DNA of 7,422 nucleotides. Source: an uncultured Eubacteriales bacterium (GTDB lineage: Bacteria; Bacillota_A; Clostridia; Christensenellales; Aristaeellaceae). The DNA is taken from positions 1 through 7,422 of the forward strand of contig CACXEB010000242.1 of assembly GCA_902766515.1 (NCBI GenBank), written 5' to 3'. Of this stretch, positions 1 through 6,008 are shown in pieces. Position numbers and translations under genes: made by a program. Position 1 is the stretch's first letter. Each line of letters opens with the position of its first letter. A model generated the notes under the pieces. That model was given only the letters and a program-made list of their open reading frames with translations. It was not told the origin of the DNA and ran no database searches.

Positions 1-1338
1 GAAAGGGTGTATCTGGGCGAGTCCCGGGAAGAAGCGCTGGCCGGGGACAGGTGCTATTTCTCCTGCCGGCCGGACCCAAAGACCGGGCTCACGCCCCGGC
101 AGGCGTTCCGGTTCGCGTATCTTCCGGGTGTCCGCCCCGAAGACGTCTCCGTTCAGGCGGTCCATCAGTACGTTGACATCCCCGTGCGGGCGCGCTTTTC
201 CTGCGGCGACGAAACGCTGGACCGGATCTTTTCGGTGGCGGCGCACACCTTTTCCCTGTGCTGCGACGTCTTCTTCCTGGACGGCGTCAAGCGGGACAAA
301 TGGGTCTGGGGCGGGGATGCCTATCAGTCCCTGTTTGTCAACCGCTACCTGACCGGCGACCGGGACATCGAGCAGCGCACGCTGACCGCTTTGCGCGGCA
401 ATGATCCGCCGCTGACCCATGTCAACACCATCGTGGACTATTCCCTGTTATGGATCCTGGGGGTGGCGGAGCATGCCCGGGCCTACCGCGACGAGGCGTT
501 CCTTGCCCGTATGCTGCCGCGGATGGAAAGCCTGATGGCGCTGCTCCTTGCCCAGCGCGATGAAAACGGGTTCCTGACCGGCCGGCCGGGGGACTGGATC
601 TATGTGGACTGGGCGGAGTTCGACCGGGACGGGCCGCTGTGCGCCGAACAGATGTTACTGGCGGCCGCGCTTTCCGTGATGGCCCGGCTTTCAGCGCCCG
701 ACAAGGCGCAGGTGTACCGGGAAACCGCGCAGCGCCTGATGGCAGCTGTCGACAGGTGCTTCTGGGACGGGGAAAAGCAGGCCTACGTGGATTCCTGGAC
801 CTCCGGCCGGCGCGCGGTCACCCGCCATGCCGCCATCCTGGCCATCGTGTTTGACCTGGTGCCGGAAGCGCGGAAGCGCCTGCTGGCACAGACCGTGCTC
901 TTCAATGACGAGGTGCCGCCCATCACGACCCCCTACTTCCGCTTTTTTGAGCTGGACGCCCTGTGCCGGATGGGGTACCTGCGCGAAGTGCTGGACCAGA
1001 TCAAGGATTATTGGGGCGGGATGCTCGACGCGGGCGCCGTGACCTTCTGGGAGGAATATGATCCGCAGAAACCGGCGGCGCAGCAGTACGCCATGTATGG
1101 CGATCCCTTTGGCAAGAGCCTCTGCCACGCGTGGGCGGCCAGTCCCATTTACCTGCTGGCCAGGTATTATATCGGCCTGACGCCGGATCCCGCAGCTCCG
1201 GACGGCTGGCGCTTCGATCCCCCTGAGGGCTTCTTTTCCAGGGTCTCGTGCGAGTTCCCGGCCGGTCCCCGGAACATCCGCATTGCGCTGAGGGAAGGAA
1301 AATGGTCCCGGACATCGGAAATATACGGAAAAGAATGA
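1..1338 (+). CDS. Alpha-L-rhamnosidase-like glycoside hydrolase, GH78 family (5' end missing)
   Basis: This is the 3' portion of a glycoside hydrolase; the frame is open to base 1, so the true start lies upstream and the GTG at 7 is only an internal Val codon. It probably releases terminal rhamnose (or a related sugar) from plant or microbial glycans. The part seen begins in the beta-sandwich preceding the catalytic domain, then runs through an (alpha/alpha)6 barrel. The GH78-type segment DGVKRDKWVWGGD is encoded at 280-318, followed by TIVDYSLLWI and, at 1042-1065, TFWEEYDP, whose first Glu (1051-1053) fits the catalytic base. The motif KSLCHAWAASPIYLLARYY leads into a short C-terminal beta domain. 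The residue after Arg in the first motif is Asp (295-297); some characterised GH78 enzymes have the general-acid Glu there. Family assignment is solid; substrate is inferred. The GPH transporter gene 134 bases downstream suggests a shared sugar-use operon. Confidence 0.85.
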   Translation, partial: ERVYLGESREEALAGDRCYFSCRPDPKTGLTPRQAFRFAYLPGVRPEDVSVQAVHQYVDIPVRARFSCGDETLDRIFSVAAHTFSLCCDVFFLDGVKRDKWVWGGDAYQSLFVNRYLTGDRDIEQRTLTALRGNDPPLTHVNTIVDYSLLWILGVAEHARAYRDEAFLARMLPRMESLMALLLAQRDENGFLTGRPGDWIYVDWAEFDRDGPLCAEQMLLAAALSVMARLSAPDKAQVYRETAQRLMAAVDRCFWDGEKQAYVDSWTSGRRAVTRHAAILAIVFDLVPEARKRLLAQTVLFNDEVPPITTPYFRFFELDALCRMGYLREVLDQIKDYWGGMLDAGAVTFWEEYDPQKPAAQQYAMYGDPFGKSLCHAWAASPIYLLARYYIGLTPDPAAPDGWRFDPPEGFFSRVSCEFPAGPRNIRIALREGKWSRTSEIYGKE

Positions 1339-1385
1339 ACCGATGCGCGCTGAACGCCGGAAAATACAGAAAGGTCAAACAGCAG

Positions 1386-1409
1386 AAGGAGGCACGGGAT
1401 ATGCGCTGA
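1386..1409 (+). other. Minimal two-codon reading frame (Met-Arg-stop) with strong ribosome site
   Basis: In the 134-base gap between the hydrolase and the transporter, AAGGAGG (1386-1392) sits 8 bases before ATG CGC TGA (1401-1409). This is as good a ribosome site as that of any real gene here, yet the frame stops after two codons. The transporter's own AGGAGG and ATG lie further on (1458-1463 and 1473). It may be the remnant of a lost gene start, a spurious site, or a regulatory mini-frame that loads ribosomes on the transporter leader. No promoter or terminator was found in this gap. Confidence 0.3.
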
Positions 1410-1472
1410 CAGCTTCACGCAGGACCAAAGCACGGAAGAAACATGATCTGATAATGCAGGAGGAATCGCGGT

Positions 1473-3275
1473 ATGAGCCAGACTCAGACGAAAAAAAGCG
1501 TATTTGACAGGCTGCCCAGCCTGATCAAGAAGAACAACGTCACCCTGTTTCCCGAAGGGGCGATGGGCTACCTGATCGGGCCGACCCTGGCCCTGGTGGC
1601 CAATTCGGTGCTGTCCAACTACTTCAACAAATATATGACCGATGTGCTGAACATCAACAGCTGGGCCAGCGAGTTCTTCAAATGGCTCCCGGTCATTTCG
1701 GTGATCTTTGTGGTGCTCGGCAACATCATTGTGGGCCGGCTGATGGACAGGAGCAAGTCCCGCGCCGGCAAAGCGCGCCCGCTGCTGTTGCTCTCCGTGC
1801 CGATCAGCTTCATCGCCCTGCTGATCCTGTTCGTCATCTCCCCGCTGGCTACCGATACCATCAACCCGGCAGGCCAGGGGACGGCGCTGGTCTGCATCGC
1901 CATCGGCTATAACCTGTGGTTCGCCTTCGCCTATCCCATGTACTACACGCCCCACGCGGCGCTGGTGAGCCTCTCCACCCGCAACTCCAAGGACAGGACC
2001 CTCCTGGCGACCCTGTCGAACGCGACCATGCTGGCGGCCATGGGCCTGTCCACGATGATCCTGCCCTTTTTCCTGTCCCTGCTGTTTGTCCCGCAGACCA
2101 CCAACCTGCCGGAGGGCGCTGTCCTGATGGAAAGCGGCGAGTATGCGCTCAACGGCGTGGTCCTCTATGACACCGTGGCCTCCTACAACAACTGGAAGGT
2201 TTTCGTGATCGCGCTGACGGCCATCACTGTCATCGGCGCGCTGATCGAGTTCATGTTTACCCGCGAGCGCGTCACCGAGGAATCAATGAACCAGGGCGAA
2301 GACGCCGCGCCGGTCAAGGCGCTGCCCATCGGGAAGCAGGCAAAGATCTGCCTTTCCGATAAGTTCTGGATCATTATGATGGTGTTCTTCTTCTGCTACC
2401 AGCTCGGCGGCATGACCAAGAACGTCTCCCAGCTGTATTTCTGCCAGGCCATGTTCCCGACCAGGGAAGGCATCTACACGATCGCCAACGGCGGCAGCAT
2501 CTCCGGTCTCCTGGCGATCATCGGCGCGATCCCCACGGCGATCGGCATGGTGGCGGCGCCCATCCTGGCCAATAAGATCGGCAAGGGCAGGGCCATCCTC
2601 TGCGGCGCCGTGCTGGCGGCCGTGGGCGGCCTGATCGGCCTGTTCGCTCCATCCAACATGGTGCTGGTGTATGTATCCTTCGTGCTCAAGGCGCTGGGCT
2701 CCACCCCGGCGATGTACCTTTCAATGGCGCTCCTGGCGGACGTCCTGGACCACCAGGAGGCGGTGCACGGCGCCCGTACCGATGGCCTTACGATGACCAT
2801 CTACGGCGCGATCATGGCCGGGATGACCGGCGTGGCGACCGGCGTCCTGAACATCGTGCTGTCCAATGTGGGCTACGCGGCGGACAACATCTCCTCTGAG
2901 GCGATCCGCGGCGCGATGCCCTGGGTGTTCATCGGCATAGAGACCTTCTGCTATCTGATCATCTTCCTGATCTTCCTCTTCATGGGCGTTGAAAAGTTCG
3001 GAAAGTTTGACCACGACGCCATCATGGCGGACCAGCAGGCCGCCGCGGAGGCCGAAGGACGGCCCTATATCTCCCCGTTGGAAAAGGTTCGCCAGGAGGA
3101 AGGCGAGGAAGCCTACCAGGCCGAGCTCAAAAAGCAGGAGGATGCCCGGAAGGCTGAGGAAGCAAAGCGGACGGCCCTGACGCCCGAAGCCCGCAAGGCG
3201 CTTGAAGACAGGGAAAACGCCATCCGCACTGAGCTCAACGCGCTCCGCAAAGCCAACGGCCGGAAGGCGGTCTGA
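1473..3275 (+). CDS. GPH-family (MFS) sugar:cation symporter with long charged C-terminal tail
   Basis: This membrane protein of 600 residues imports sugars or glycosides with a cation across the cytoplasmic membrane. It resembles the glycoside-pentoside-hexuronide family (MelB, XynB, YicJ types). The start is fixed by AGGAGG at 1458-1463, 9 bases before ATG. Features seen: FPEGAMGYLIGP before the first helix, a motif-A-like loop GRLMDRSKSRAGKARP (from about residue 88) between helices 2 and 3, YYTPHAALVSLSTRNSKDR after helix 4, and about 12 hydrophobic segments up to about residue 505. Two oddities are a roughly 34-residue outer insert (about 207-240, VPQTTNLPEGAV and on) and a charged tail of about 94 residues (507-600), rich in Glu, Lys, Gln and Ala and probably helical or coiled-coil. 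This makes it longer than the usual 450-500 residues. It follows a GH78 gene and ends before a terminator, so it likely imports the hydrolase product. The substrate is not readable from the sequence. Confidence 0.88.
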   Translation: MSQTQTKKSVFDRLPSLIKKNNVTLFPEGAMGYLIGPTLALVANSVLSNYFNKYMTDVLNINSWASEFFKWLPVISVIFVVLGNIIVGRLMDRSKSRAGKARPLLLLSVPISFIALLILFVISPLATDTINPAGQGTALVCIAIGYNLWFAFAYPMYYTPHAALVSLSTRNSKDRTLLATLSNATMLAAMGLSTMILPFFLSLLFVPQTTNLPEGAVLMESGEYALNGVVLYDTVASYNNWKVFVIALTAITVIGALIEFMFTRERVTEESMNQGEDAAPVKALPIGKQAKICLSDKFWIIMMVFFFCYQLGGMTKNVSQLYFCQAMFPTREGIYTIANGGSISGLLAIIGAIPTAIGMVAAPILANKIGKGRAILCGAVLAAVGGLIGLFAPSNMVLVYVSFVLKALGSTPAMYLSMALLADVLDHQEAVHGARTDGLTMTIYGAIMAGMTGVATGVLNIVLSNVGYAADNISSEAIRGAMPWVFIGIETFCYLIIFLIFLFMGVEKFGKFDHDAIMADQQAAAEAEGRPYISPLEKVRQEEGEEAYQAELKKQEDARKAEEAKRTALTPEARKALEDRENAIRTELNALRKANGRKAV

Positions 3276-3323
3276 CACCGCTTTCCGTTCGGCTCATTTC
3301 CATCTGCAGGCGCCTTTTCCGCC

Positions 3324-3379
3324 CCGGACGCGCTGCACTGCGGCCGTTACCGGTCTGATCACGGTGCAGCGCTCTCCGG
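3324..3379 (+). repeat. Imperfect inverted repeat (stem-loop) after the transporter gene
   Basis: GCGCTGCAC (3330-3338) is the exact reverse complement of GTGCAGCGC (3364-3372). CCGGA (3324-3328) can pair with TCCGG (3375-3379) beyond a small internal loop, giving 14 base pairs around a 25-base loop. No T-run follows, so it is not itself an intrinsic terminator. It lies about 40 bases before the true terminator and could protect or pause the end of the transporter mRNA. Function is unknown, and chance pairing in GC-rich DNA is possible. Confidence 0.4.
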
Positions 3380-3417
3380 CCATGATGTGCCAACCTCCGG
3401 ACGAGGATGCCGATCCC

Positions 3418-3458
3418 GGCGCAAACCCACTGAACGAGCGGGTTTGCGCCGTTTTTTT
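3418..3458 (+). terminator. Intrinsic terminator closing the hydrolase-transporter unit
   Basis: A perfect 11-bp stem, GGCGCAAACCC (3418-3428) with GGGTTTGCGCC (3440-3450), encloses an 11-base loop. It is followed by G and seven T residues (3452-3458). This is a standard Rho-independent terminator, 142 bases after the transporter stop codon. It separates the sugar unit from the next gene, which has its own promoter. Confidence 0.93.
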
Positions 3459-3521
3459 CTGCATGCTGCGGCGCCCTTTCTGCGGCCTGCCTTTTCGGAA
3501 AGAAATCAGACTGCCTGTCTA

Positions 3522-3550
3522 TTGACAGCCGCCGGTTGTTCGGGTATGCT
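3522..3550 (+). promoter_or_regulatory. Sigma-A promoter for the ACT/MBL gene
   Basis: A perfect -35 box TTGACA (3522-3527), a 17-base spacer and TATGCT (3545-3550, four of six consensus positions) form a housekeeping promoter. Transcription would begin near 3557 and leave a leader of about 50 bases before the ATG at 3607. Its position just after a terminator, with no other gene start nearby, supports the call. No obvious operator palindrome overlaps it. Confidence 0.75.
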
Positions 3551-3606
3551 CACCAAGGCCGGGTGCCACATGGATTTCCACCCGATGAAGGAGGGACGGC
3601 GCAGCA

Positions 3607-5046
3607 ATGAAAAAAACATACATCACCACCATGCCGGACCATATCGGCGCGTTTCTGAAGGCCAGCGAGTGCTTCGCTTCCCTGGGCGTCAATATCACGC
3701 GGGTCAGCTACAACAAGGCGGTAGATTCGCATACGCTGTTTATTGACGTCGACGGGGACAGGGCGCAGCTGGAAAAAGCGGACGAAGAATTACGAAAGAT
3801 CGGGTACCTGCAGACAGACAGGAACGGCAACAGCGTCGTGCTGCTGGAGTTCATGCTCCGGGACAGGCCCGGCAGCGTCACGGACGTTCTGAGGGTGATC
3901 CATCGGTTTCATCTGAATATCTCGTATATCAGCTCCCAGGAGAACGGATCCGCCTACCAGGCCTTCAAGATGGGCCTGTTTATGGAAGACGGGGAGACCC
4001 TGAAGGAATTCCTTCGCGAGGCGCAGAAGCTGTGCCCTGTCCGGGTGCTGGATTACAACCATTCCGAGCGCGTGTTTGACAACAGCATCTTCTACCAGTC
4101 ATTTGTGTCCGGCCTGATGCAGCTGACCGGCCTGCCGGAGGAAAACCGCGACACCCTGCTGGTCAATTCCAACCTGGTGATGCAGATGCTGGACGAAAAA
4201 GGGCTTTCACCCTTCAAGACATTTGAGAGCATCAGCCGGTTTGCGGAGCTGCTCTCCATCAGCCGGGGGGATGCGTTCCGCCCCCGGGTGACCCGGCATC
4301 CGGTCGCGGAGAGCACGGAGGTCATCCTGATCGAGCCGCCCTGCGGCAGCAATACGGCGATCCTGAGAAGCGGCGGGGAAACGCTGTTCATTGACTGCGG
4401 GTACGCGCTGTACCGGCAGGAGATGCAGGCCCTGTTCCGCAGTCTGCTCCCGGAATACGACCGGATGGCGAAACGGATTTTCATTACCCACGCGGACGTG
4501 GATCACTGCGGCCTGCTGCCCCTGTTCGACGAGGTCCTGGCCAGCCGGAAGACCAAAACCTGCCTGGAACTGGAATACCAGGGGAAGGACGGGTACCGCG
4601 AGCAGAATCCCCTGCACAGGCCGTATATCAGCATCTGCAAGACGCTGACCTACTACCGCCCGCCGGAACCCGGAAAGATCCGGGCCGTATGGGATACCCA
4701 GGGAGAGCAGGAAAATCCGCTGGAACAGATGGGATTTTTCGATTTCGGGGAGCTGCATTTCGAGGTCTGGCAGGGCAAGGGCGGCCATCTGCGGGGGGAA
4801 ACGGTCCTGATCGATTACCGTCACCACCTCGCGTTCACCGGGGACATATACGTCAATGTACACGGCATGACCCCTGAGCAGGCTGCCTATAACCGATACG
4901 CGCCGGTCCTGATGACCTCTGTGGATACCGATCCCGCCCTCTGCGCCGCGGAGCGCAGCGCCATCCTGCAGCGGCTCGGGGCGGGCAGCTGGAAGATCTT
5001 CGGCGCGCATGGCATGATGAAGGAATACAATTTGCGGGTCGAGTAA
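3607..5046 (+). CDS. Tandem ACT-domain protein fused to a metallo-beta-lactamase-fold domain
   Basis: The protein has 479 residues and no signal peptide or membrane segment, so it is likely cytoplasmic. AAGGAGGG (3588-3595) lies upstream of ATG with a slightly long gap. Residues about 3-70 form one ACT-like domain (MPDHIGAFLKASECFASLGVNI). About 77-148 form a second, with the ligand-loop motif RDRPGSVTDVL. A helical linker runs to about 235. The C-terminal part is a metallo-beta-lactamase fold: FIDCG, then THADVDHCG (294-302), GGHLRG (H394), FTGD (D413) and FGAHG (H468). The metal motif is H295-x-D297-x-D299-H300, with Asp where the second His of HxHxDH usually lies; the remaining ligand positions look intact. 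ACT domains usually bind amino acids or other small ligands, so a ligand-controlled hydrolase or a metal-dependent sensor is plausible. The true reaction is unknown. It has its own promoter, and no terminator separates it from the zinc locus. Confidence 0.85.
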   Translation: MKKTYITTMPDHIGAFLKASECFASLGVNITRVSYNKAVDSHTLFIDVDGDRAQLEKADEELRKIGYLQTDRNGNSVVLLEFMLRDRPGSVTDVLRVIHRFHLNISYISSQENGSAYQAFKMGLFMEDGETLKEFLREAQKLCPVRVLDYNHSERVFDNSIFYQSFVSGLMQLTGLPEENRDTLLVNSNLVMQMLDEKGLSPFKTFESISRFAELLSISRGDAFRPRVTRHPVAESTEVILIEPPCGSNTAILRSGGETLFIDCGYALYRQEMQALFRSLLPEYDRMAKRIFITHADVDHCGLLPLFDEVLASRKTKTCLELEYQGKDGYREQNPLHRPYISICKTLTYYRPPEPGKIRAVWDTQGEQENPLEQMGFFDFGELHFEVWQGKGGHLRGETVLIDYRHHLAFTGDIYVNVHGMTPEQAAYNRYAPVLMTSVDTDPALCAAERSAILQRLGAGSWKIFGAHGMMKEYNLRVE

Positions 5047-5061
5047 TCCTGTCAGAATGCC

Positions 5062-5090
5062 TTGACAAATCATGCCCGTCCGTCTATAAT
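5062..5090 (+). promoter_or_regulatory. Perfect-consensus sigma-A promoter of the zinc locus
   Basis: TTGACA (5062-5067), a 17-base spacer and TATAAT (5085-5090) match the sigma-A consensus at all twelve positions. The promoter starts 15 bases after the preceding stop codon. Transcription should begin near 5097, inside the Fur/Zur-type palindrome, leaving a leader of about 32 bases before the regulator's ATG. Such a strong promoter with an operator on its start point fits a tightly repressed, self-regulated gene. Confidence 0.93.
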
Positions 5091-5106
5091 TGAGAACGGT
5101 TTTCAA
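5090..5106 (+). promoter_or_regulatory. Fur/Zur-type 7-1-7 operator palindrome
   Basis: TGAGAAC (5091-5097), one central G (5098) and GTTTTCA (5099-5105) form a 7-1-7 inverted repeat with one mismatched pair; T5090 and A5106 extend it by one pair. This spacing is the layout of Fur-family boxes. The sequence is close to the TGAAAAT-G-ATTTTCA type described for actinobacterial Zur. It abuts the -10 box and covers the predicted start point, so bound repressor would block initiation. The Fur-family gene starts 22 bases after it, implying autoregulation by inference. Confidence 0.75.
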
Positions 5107-5114
5107 ATTCCGGC

Positions 5115-5121
5115 AGGAGGG
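5115..5121 (+). promoter_or_regulatory. Ribosome site that fixes the regulator's start
   Basis: AGGAGGG lies 7 bases before ATG at 5129. The longer in-frame reading from TTG at 5090 is rejected because that codon overlaps the promoter's -10 box and has no ribosome site. Confidence 0.85.
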
Positions 5122-5128
5122 AGAACGG

Positions 5129-5539
5129 ATGGGAAACAAAACGACCTATCGTACACGGGCCCAGGAAGAACTCCTGACGTATCTGAAAACCACCCCCGGC
5201 CAGCATCATACGGCTGCGGAGATCAGGGAGCATTTTGCCGGACAGGAGAGACCCATCGGCACGGCGACGATCTACCGGCAGCTGGAGCGCTTTGTCCAGG
5301 AGGGCAGCGTCCGGAAGTATGTGATCGGGCCGGGTGAATGCGCCTGCTACGCCTATGCGGAGGATCAGCAGTGCGCGTCGCATTTTCACTGCAGGTGCGA
5401 CGTGTGCGGCAGGCTGATCCATCTGGACTGTGATGAACTCCGGGAGGTCCAGACCCATCTCCTTGAGCATCACGGGTTTGCCTGGAACGCCGGAAAGACG
5501 GTGTTTTACGGGATTTGTGATCAGTGCCGGAAGGCCTGA
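5129..5539 (+). CDS. zur: Fur-family metalloregulator, probably zinc-uptake repressor Zur
   Basis: This cytoplasmic DNA-binding protein of 136 residues is a normal length for the Fur family. The N-terminal winged helix spans about 1-75, with TAAEIREHF and the recognition-helix segment PIGTATIYRQLERFVQEG (42-59). The dimerisation and metal domain follows: HFHCRCDVCG (85-94) with H85 and H87, then HLDCDE (98-103), H114, H115, and CDQC near the end. The pairs C90/C93 and C130/C133 match the family's structural zinc site. Family membership is certain from sequence. Zinc rather than iron, manganese or peroxide sensing is inferred from the downstream zinc-uptake genes. It would bind the palindrome over its own promoter when zinc is plentiful and repress the locus. 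A 42-base gap leads to the next gene, so both are probably co-transcribed. Confidence 0.9.
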   Translation: MGNKTTYRTRAQEELLTYLKTTPGQHHTAAEIREHFAGQERPIGTATIYRQLERFVQEGSVRKYVIGPGECACYAYAEDQQCASHFHCRCDVCGRLIHLDCDELREVQTHLLEHHGFAWNAGKTVFYGICDQCRKA

Positions 5540-5581
5540 TCAGGAATCATATCCATCATCGATGAAAGGAGGAAACGGACC

Positions 5582-5878
5582 ATGACGAACCGGAGGCACA
5601 TCGCCGCGCTGCTCTGCGTCGTTCTCGTGCTGGCACTGGCCGTTTCTTCCGCCTTCATCGTGCATGAAGCCGGACATGACTGCGCGGGTAACGGCTGCCC
5701 CATCTGCCGGATGATCGCGGTCCACATGGACCTCCTTCGCGCGATGGGACTGGCCGTCCTGATCCTGCTGGCGCTGTTTTTCCTCCTGCGGGGAAAATGT
5801 GCCCGCCGCGAACCGCGGCGGTTCAGTCAGCCCGTCTCCGGTACGCTGGTGAGCTGGAAGATCCGGCTCAATAATTAA
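5582..5878 (+). CDS. Small two-helix membrane protein with Cys/His-rich outer loop, function unknown
   Basis: AAAGGAGG (5565-5572) lies 9 bases before ATG, a strong start. The 98-residue product has a basic N-terminus (MTNRR), a hydrophobic helix at about 7-27, a loop, a second helix at about 54-70, and a basic tail (RGKCARREPRR). The positive-inside rule places both ends in the cytoplasm and the loop outside. The loop carries H28, H32, D33, C34, C39, C42 and H48 (HEAGHDCAGNGCPIC), a compact set of likely zinc ligands or redox cysteines. It lies between the Fur/Zur-type gene and znuA in the same direction, which suggests a role in zinc capture, delivery or sensing at the membrane. I recognise no characterised family. 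The first helix could alternatively be a signal peptide, but no clear cleavage site is seen. Confidence 0.82.
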   Translation: MTNRRHIAALLCVVLVLALAVSSAFIVHEAGHDCAGNGCPICRMIAVHMDLLRAMGLAVLILLALFFLLRGKCARREPRRFSQPVSGTLVSWKIRLNN

Positions 5879-5881
5879 CTG

Positions 5882-5965
5882 AACAGGGAATCACAGGGAG
5901 CCATACGCACAGGGATCCGTCTGCCTGCCAGACGTGACCCCCGCTGGTGCTGTCCCTGTTTTTTT
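5882..5965 (+). terminator. Terminator-like leader before znuA with three competing 5' arms (possible attenuator)
   Basis: TCCCTGT (5953-5959) runs directly into T residues at 5959-5965, the signature of an intrinsic terminator. Three copies of its complement ACAGGGA lie upstream, at 5883-5889, 5893-5899 and 5909-5915, so three alternative stems can form. The nearest copy encloses a small inner hairpin, CGTCTG (5918-5923) with CAGACG (5929-5934). The farthest copy can extend to 8 bp and gain a CAC/GTG inner pairing. The element lies 44 bases before the znuA start. No clear promoter is visible between the T-run and znuA, so znuA probably depends on read-through, making partial or regulated termination likely. 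Confidence 0.6.
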
Positions 5966-5994
5966 ATACCCTTTTCCAGTGAATCAAAGCATAT

Positions 5995-6001
5995 CGGAGG
6001 G
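5995..6001 (+). promoter_or_regulatory. Ribosome site that fixes the znuA start
   Basis: CGGAGGG lies 7 bases before ATG at 6009. It rules out the in-frame GTG at 5934, which lies inside the terminator-like structure and would put 25 non-signal residues before the signal peptide. Confidence 0.85.
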
Positions 6002-6008
6002 AAAATAC

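Larger units (their letters stand above)
3276..3606. other. Gene-free stretch between the sugar unit and the ACT/MBL gene
   Basis: I see no credible gene in this 331-base stretch; the open frames crossing it lack ribosome sites and resemble no known family. It contains, in order, an imperfect stem-loop (3324-3379), an intrinsic terminator (3418-3458), an A/T-richer segment, a sigma-A promoter (3522-3550) and a leader of about 50 bases. The leader carries a short GGGTG/CACCC inverted repeat (3561-3565 and 3579-3583) just before the ribosome site. Confidence 0.7.

Noticed and set aside
1450..1455. GATAAT as a -10 box before the transporter
   Set aside because: No -35 box lies 16-18 bases upstream, and the start point would fall in the ribosome site.
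1167..1955. Antisense open frame of 262 codons across the hydrolase end and transporter start
   Set aside because: It overlaps two well-supported genes on the other strand, has low-complexity content and crosses their gap; it is a GC-rich shadow frame.
3387..3746. Open frame of 119 codons across the terminator, promoter and start of the ACT/MBL gene
   Set aside because: It has no ribosome site, runs through a terminator and promoter, and overlaps the real gene in another frame.
4207..5139. Antisense open frame of 310 codons opposite the ACT/MBL gene
   Set aside because: It covers conserved motifs of the sense gene and the zur promoter, and its own product resembles nothing known.
5535..5544. 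Palindrome CCTGATCAGG at the end of the regulator gene as a possible operator
   Set aside because: It overlaps the stop codon, is short, does not match the 7-1-7 layout and has no promoter beside it.
5934..6008. Longer znuA start at GTG 5934
   Set aside because: It lies inside the terminator-like structure, has no ribosome site, and would bury the signal peptide; ATG 6009 has CGGAGGG at the right distance.
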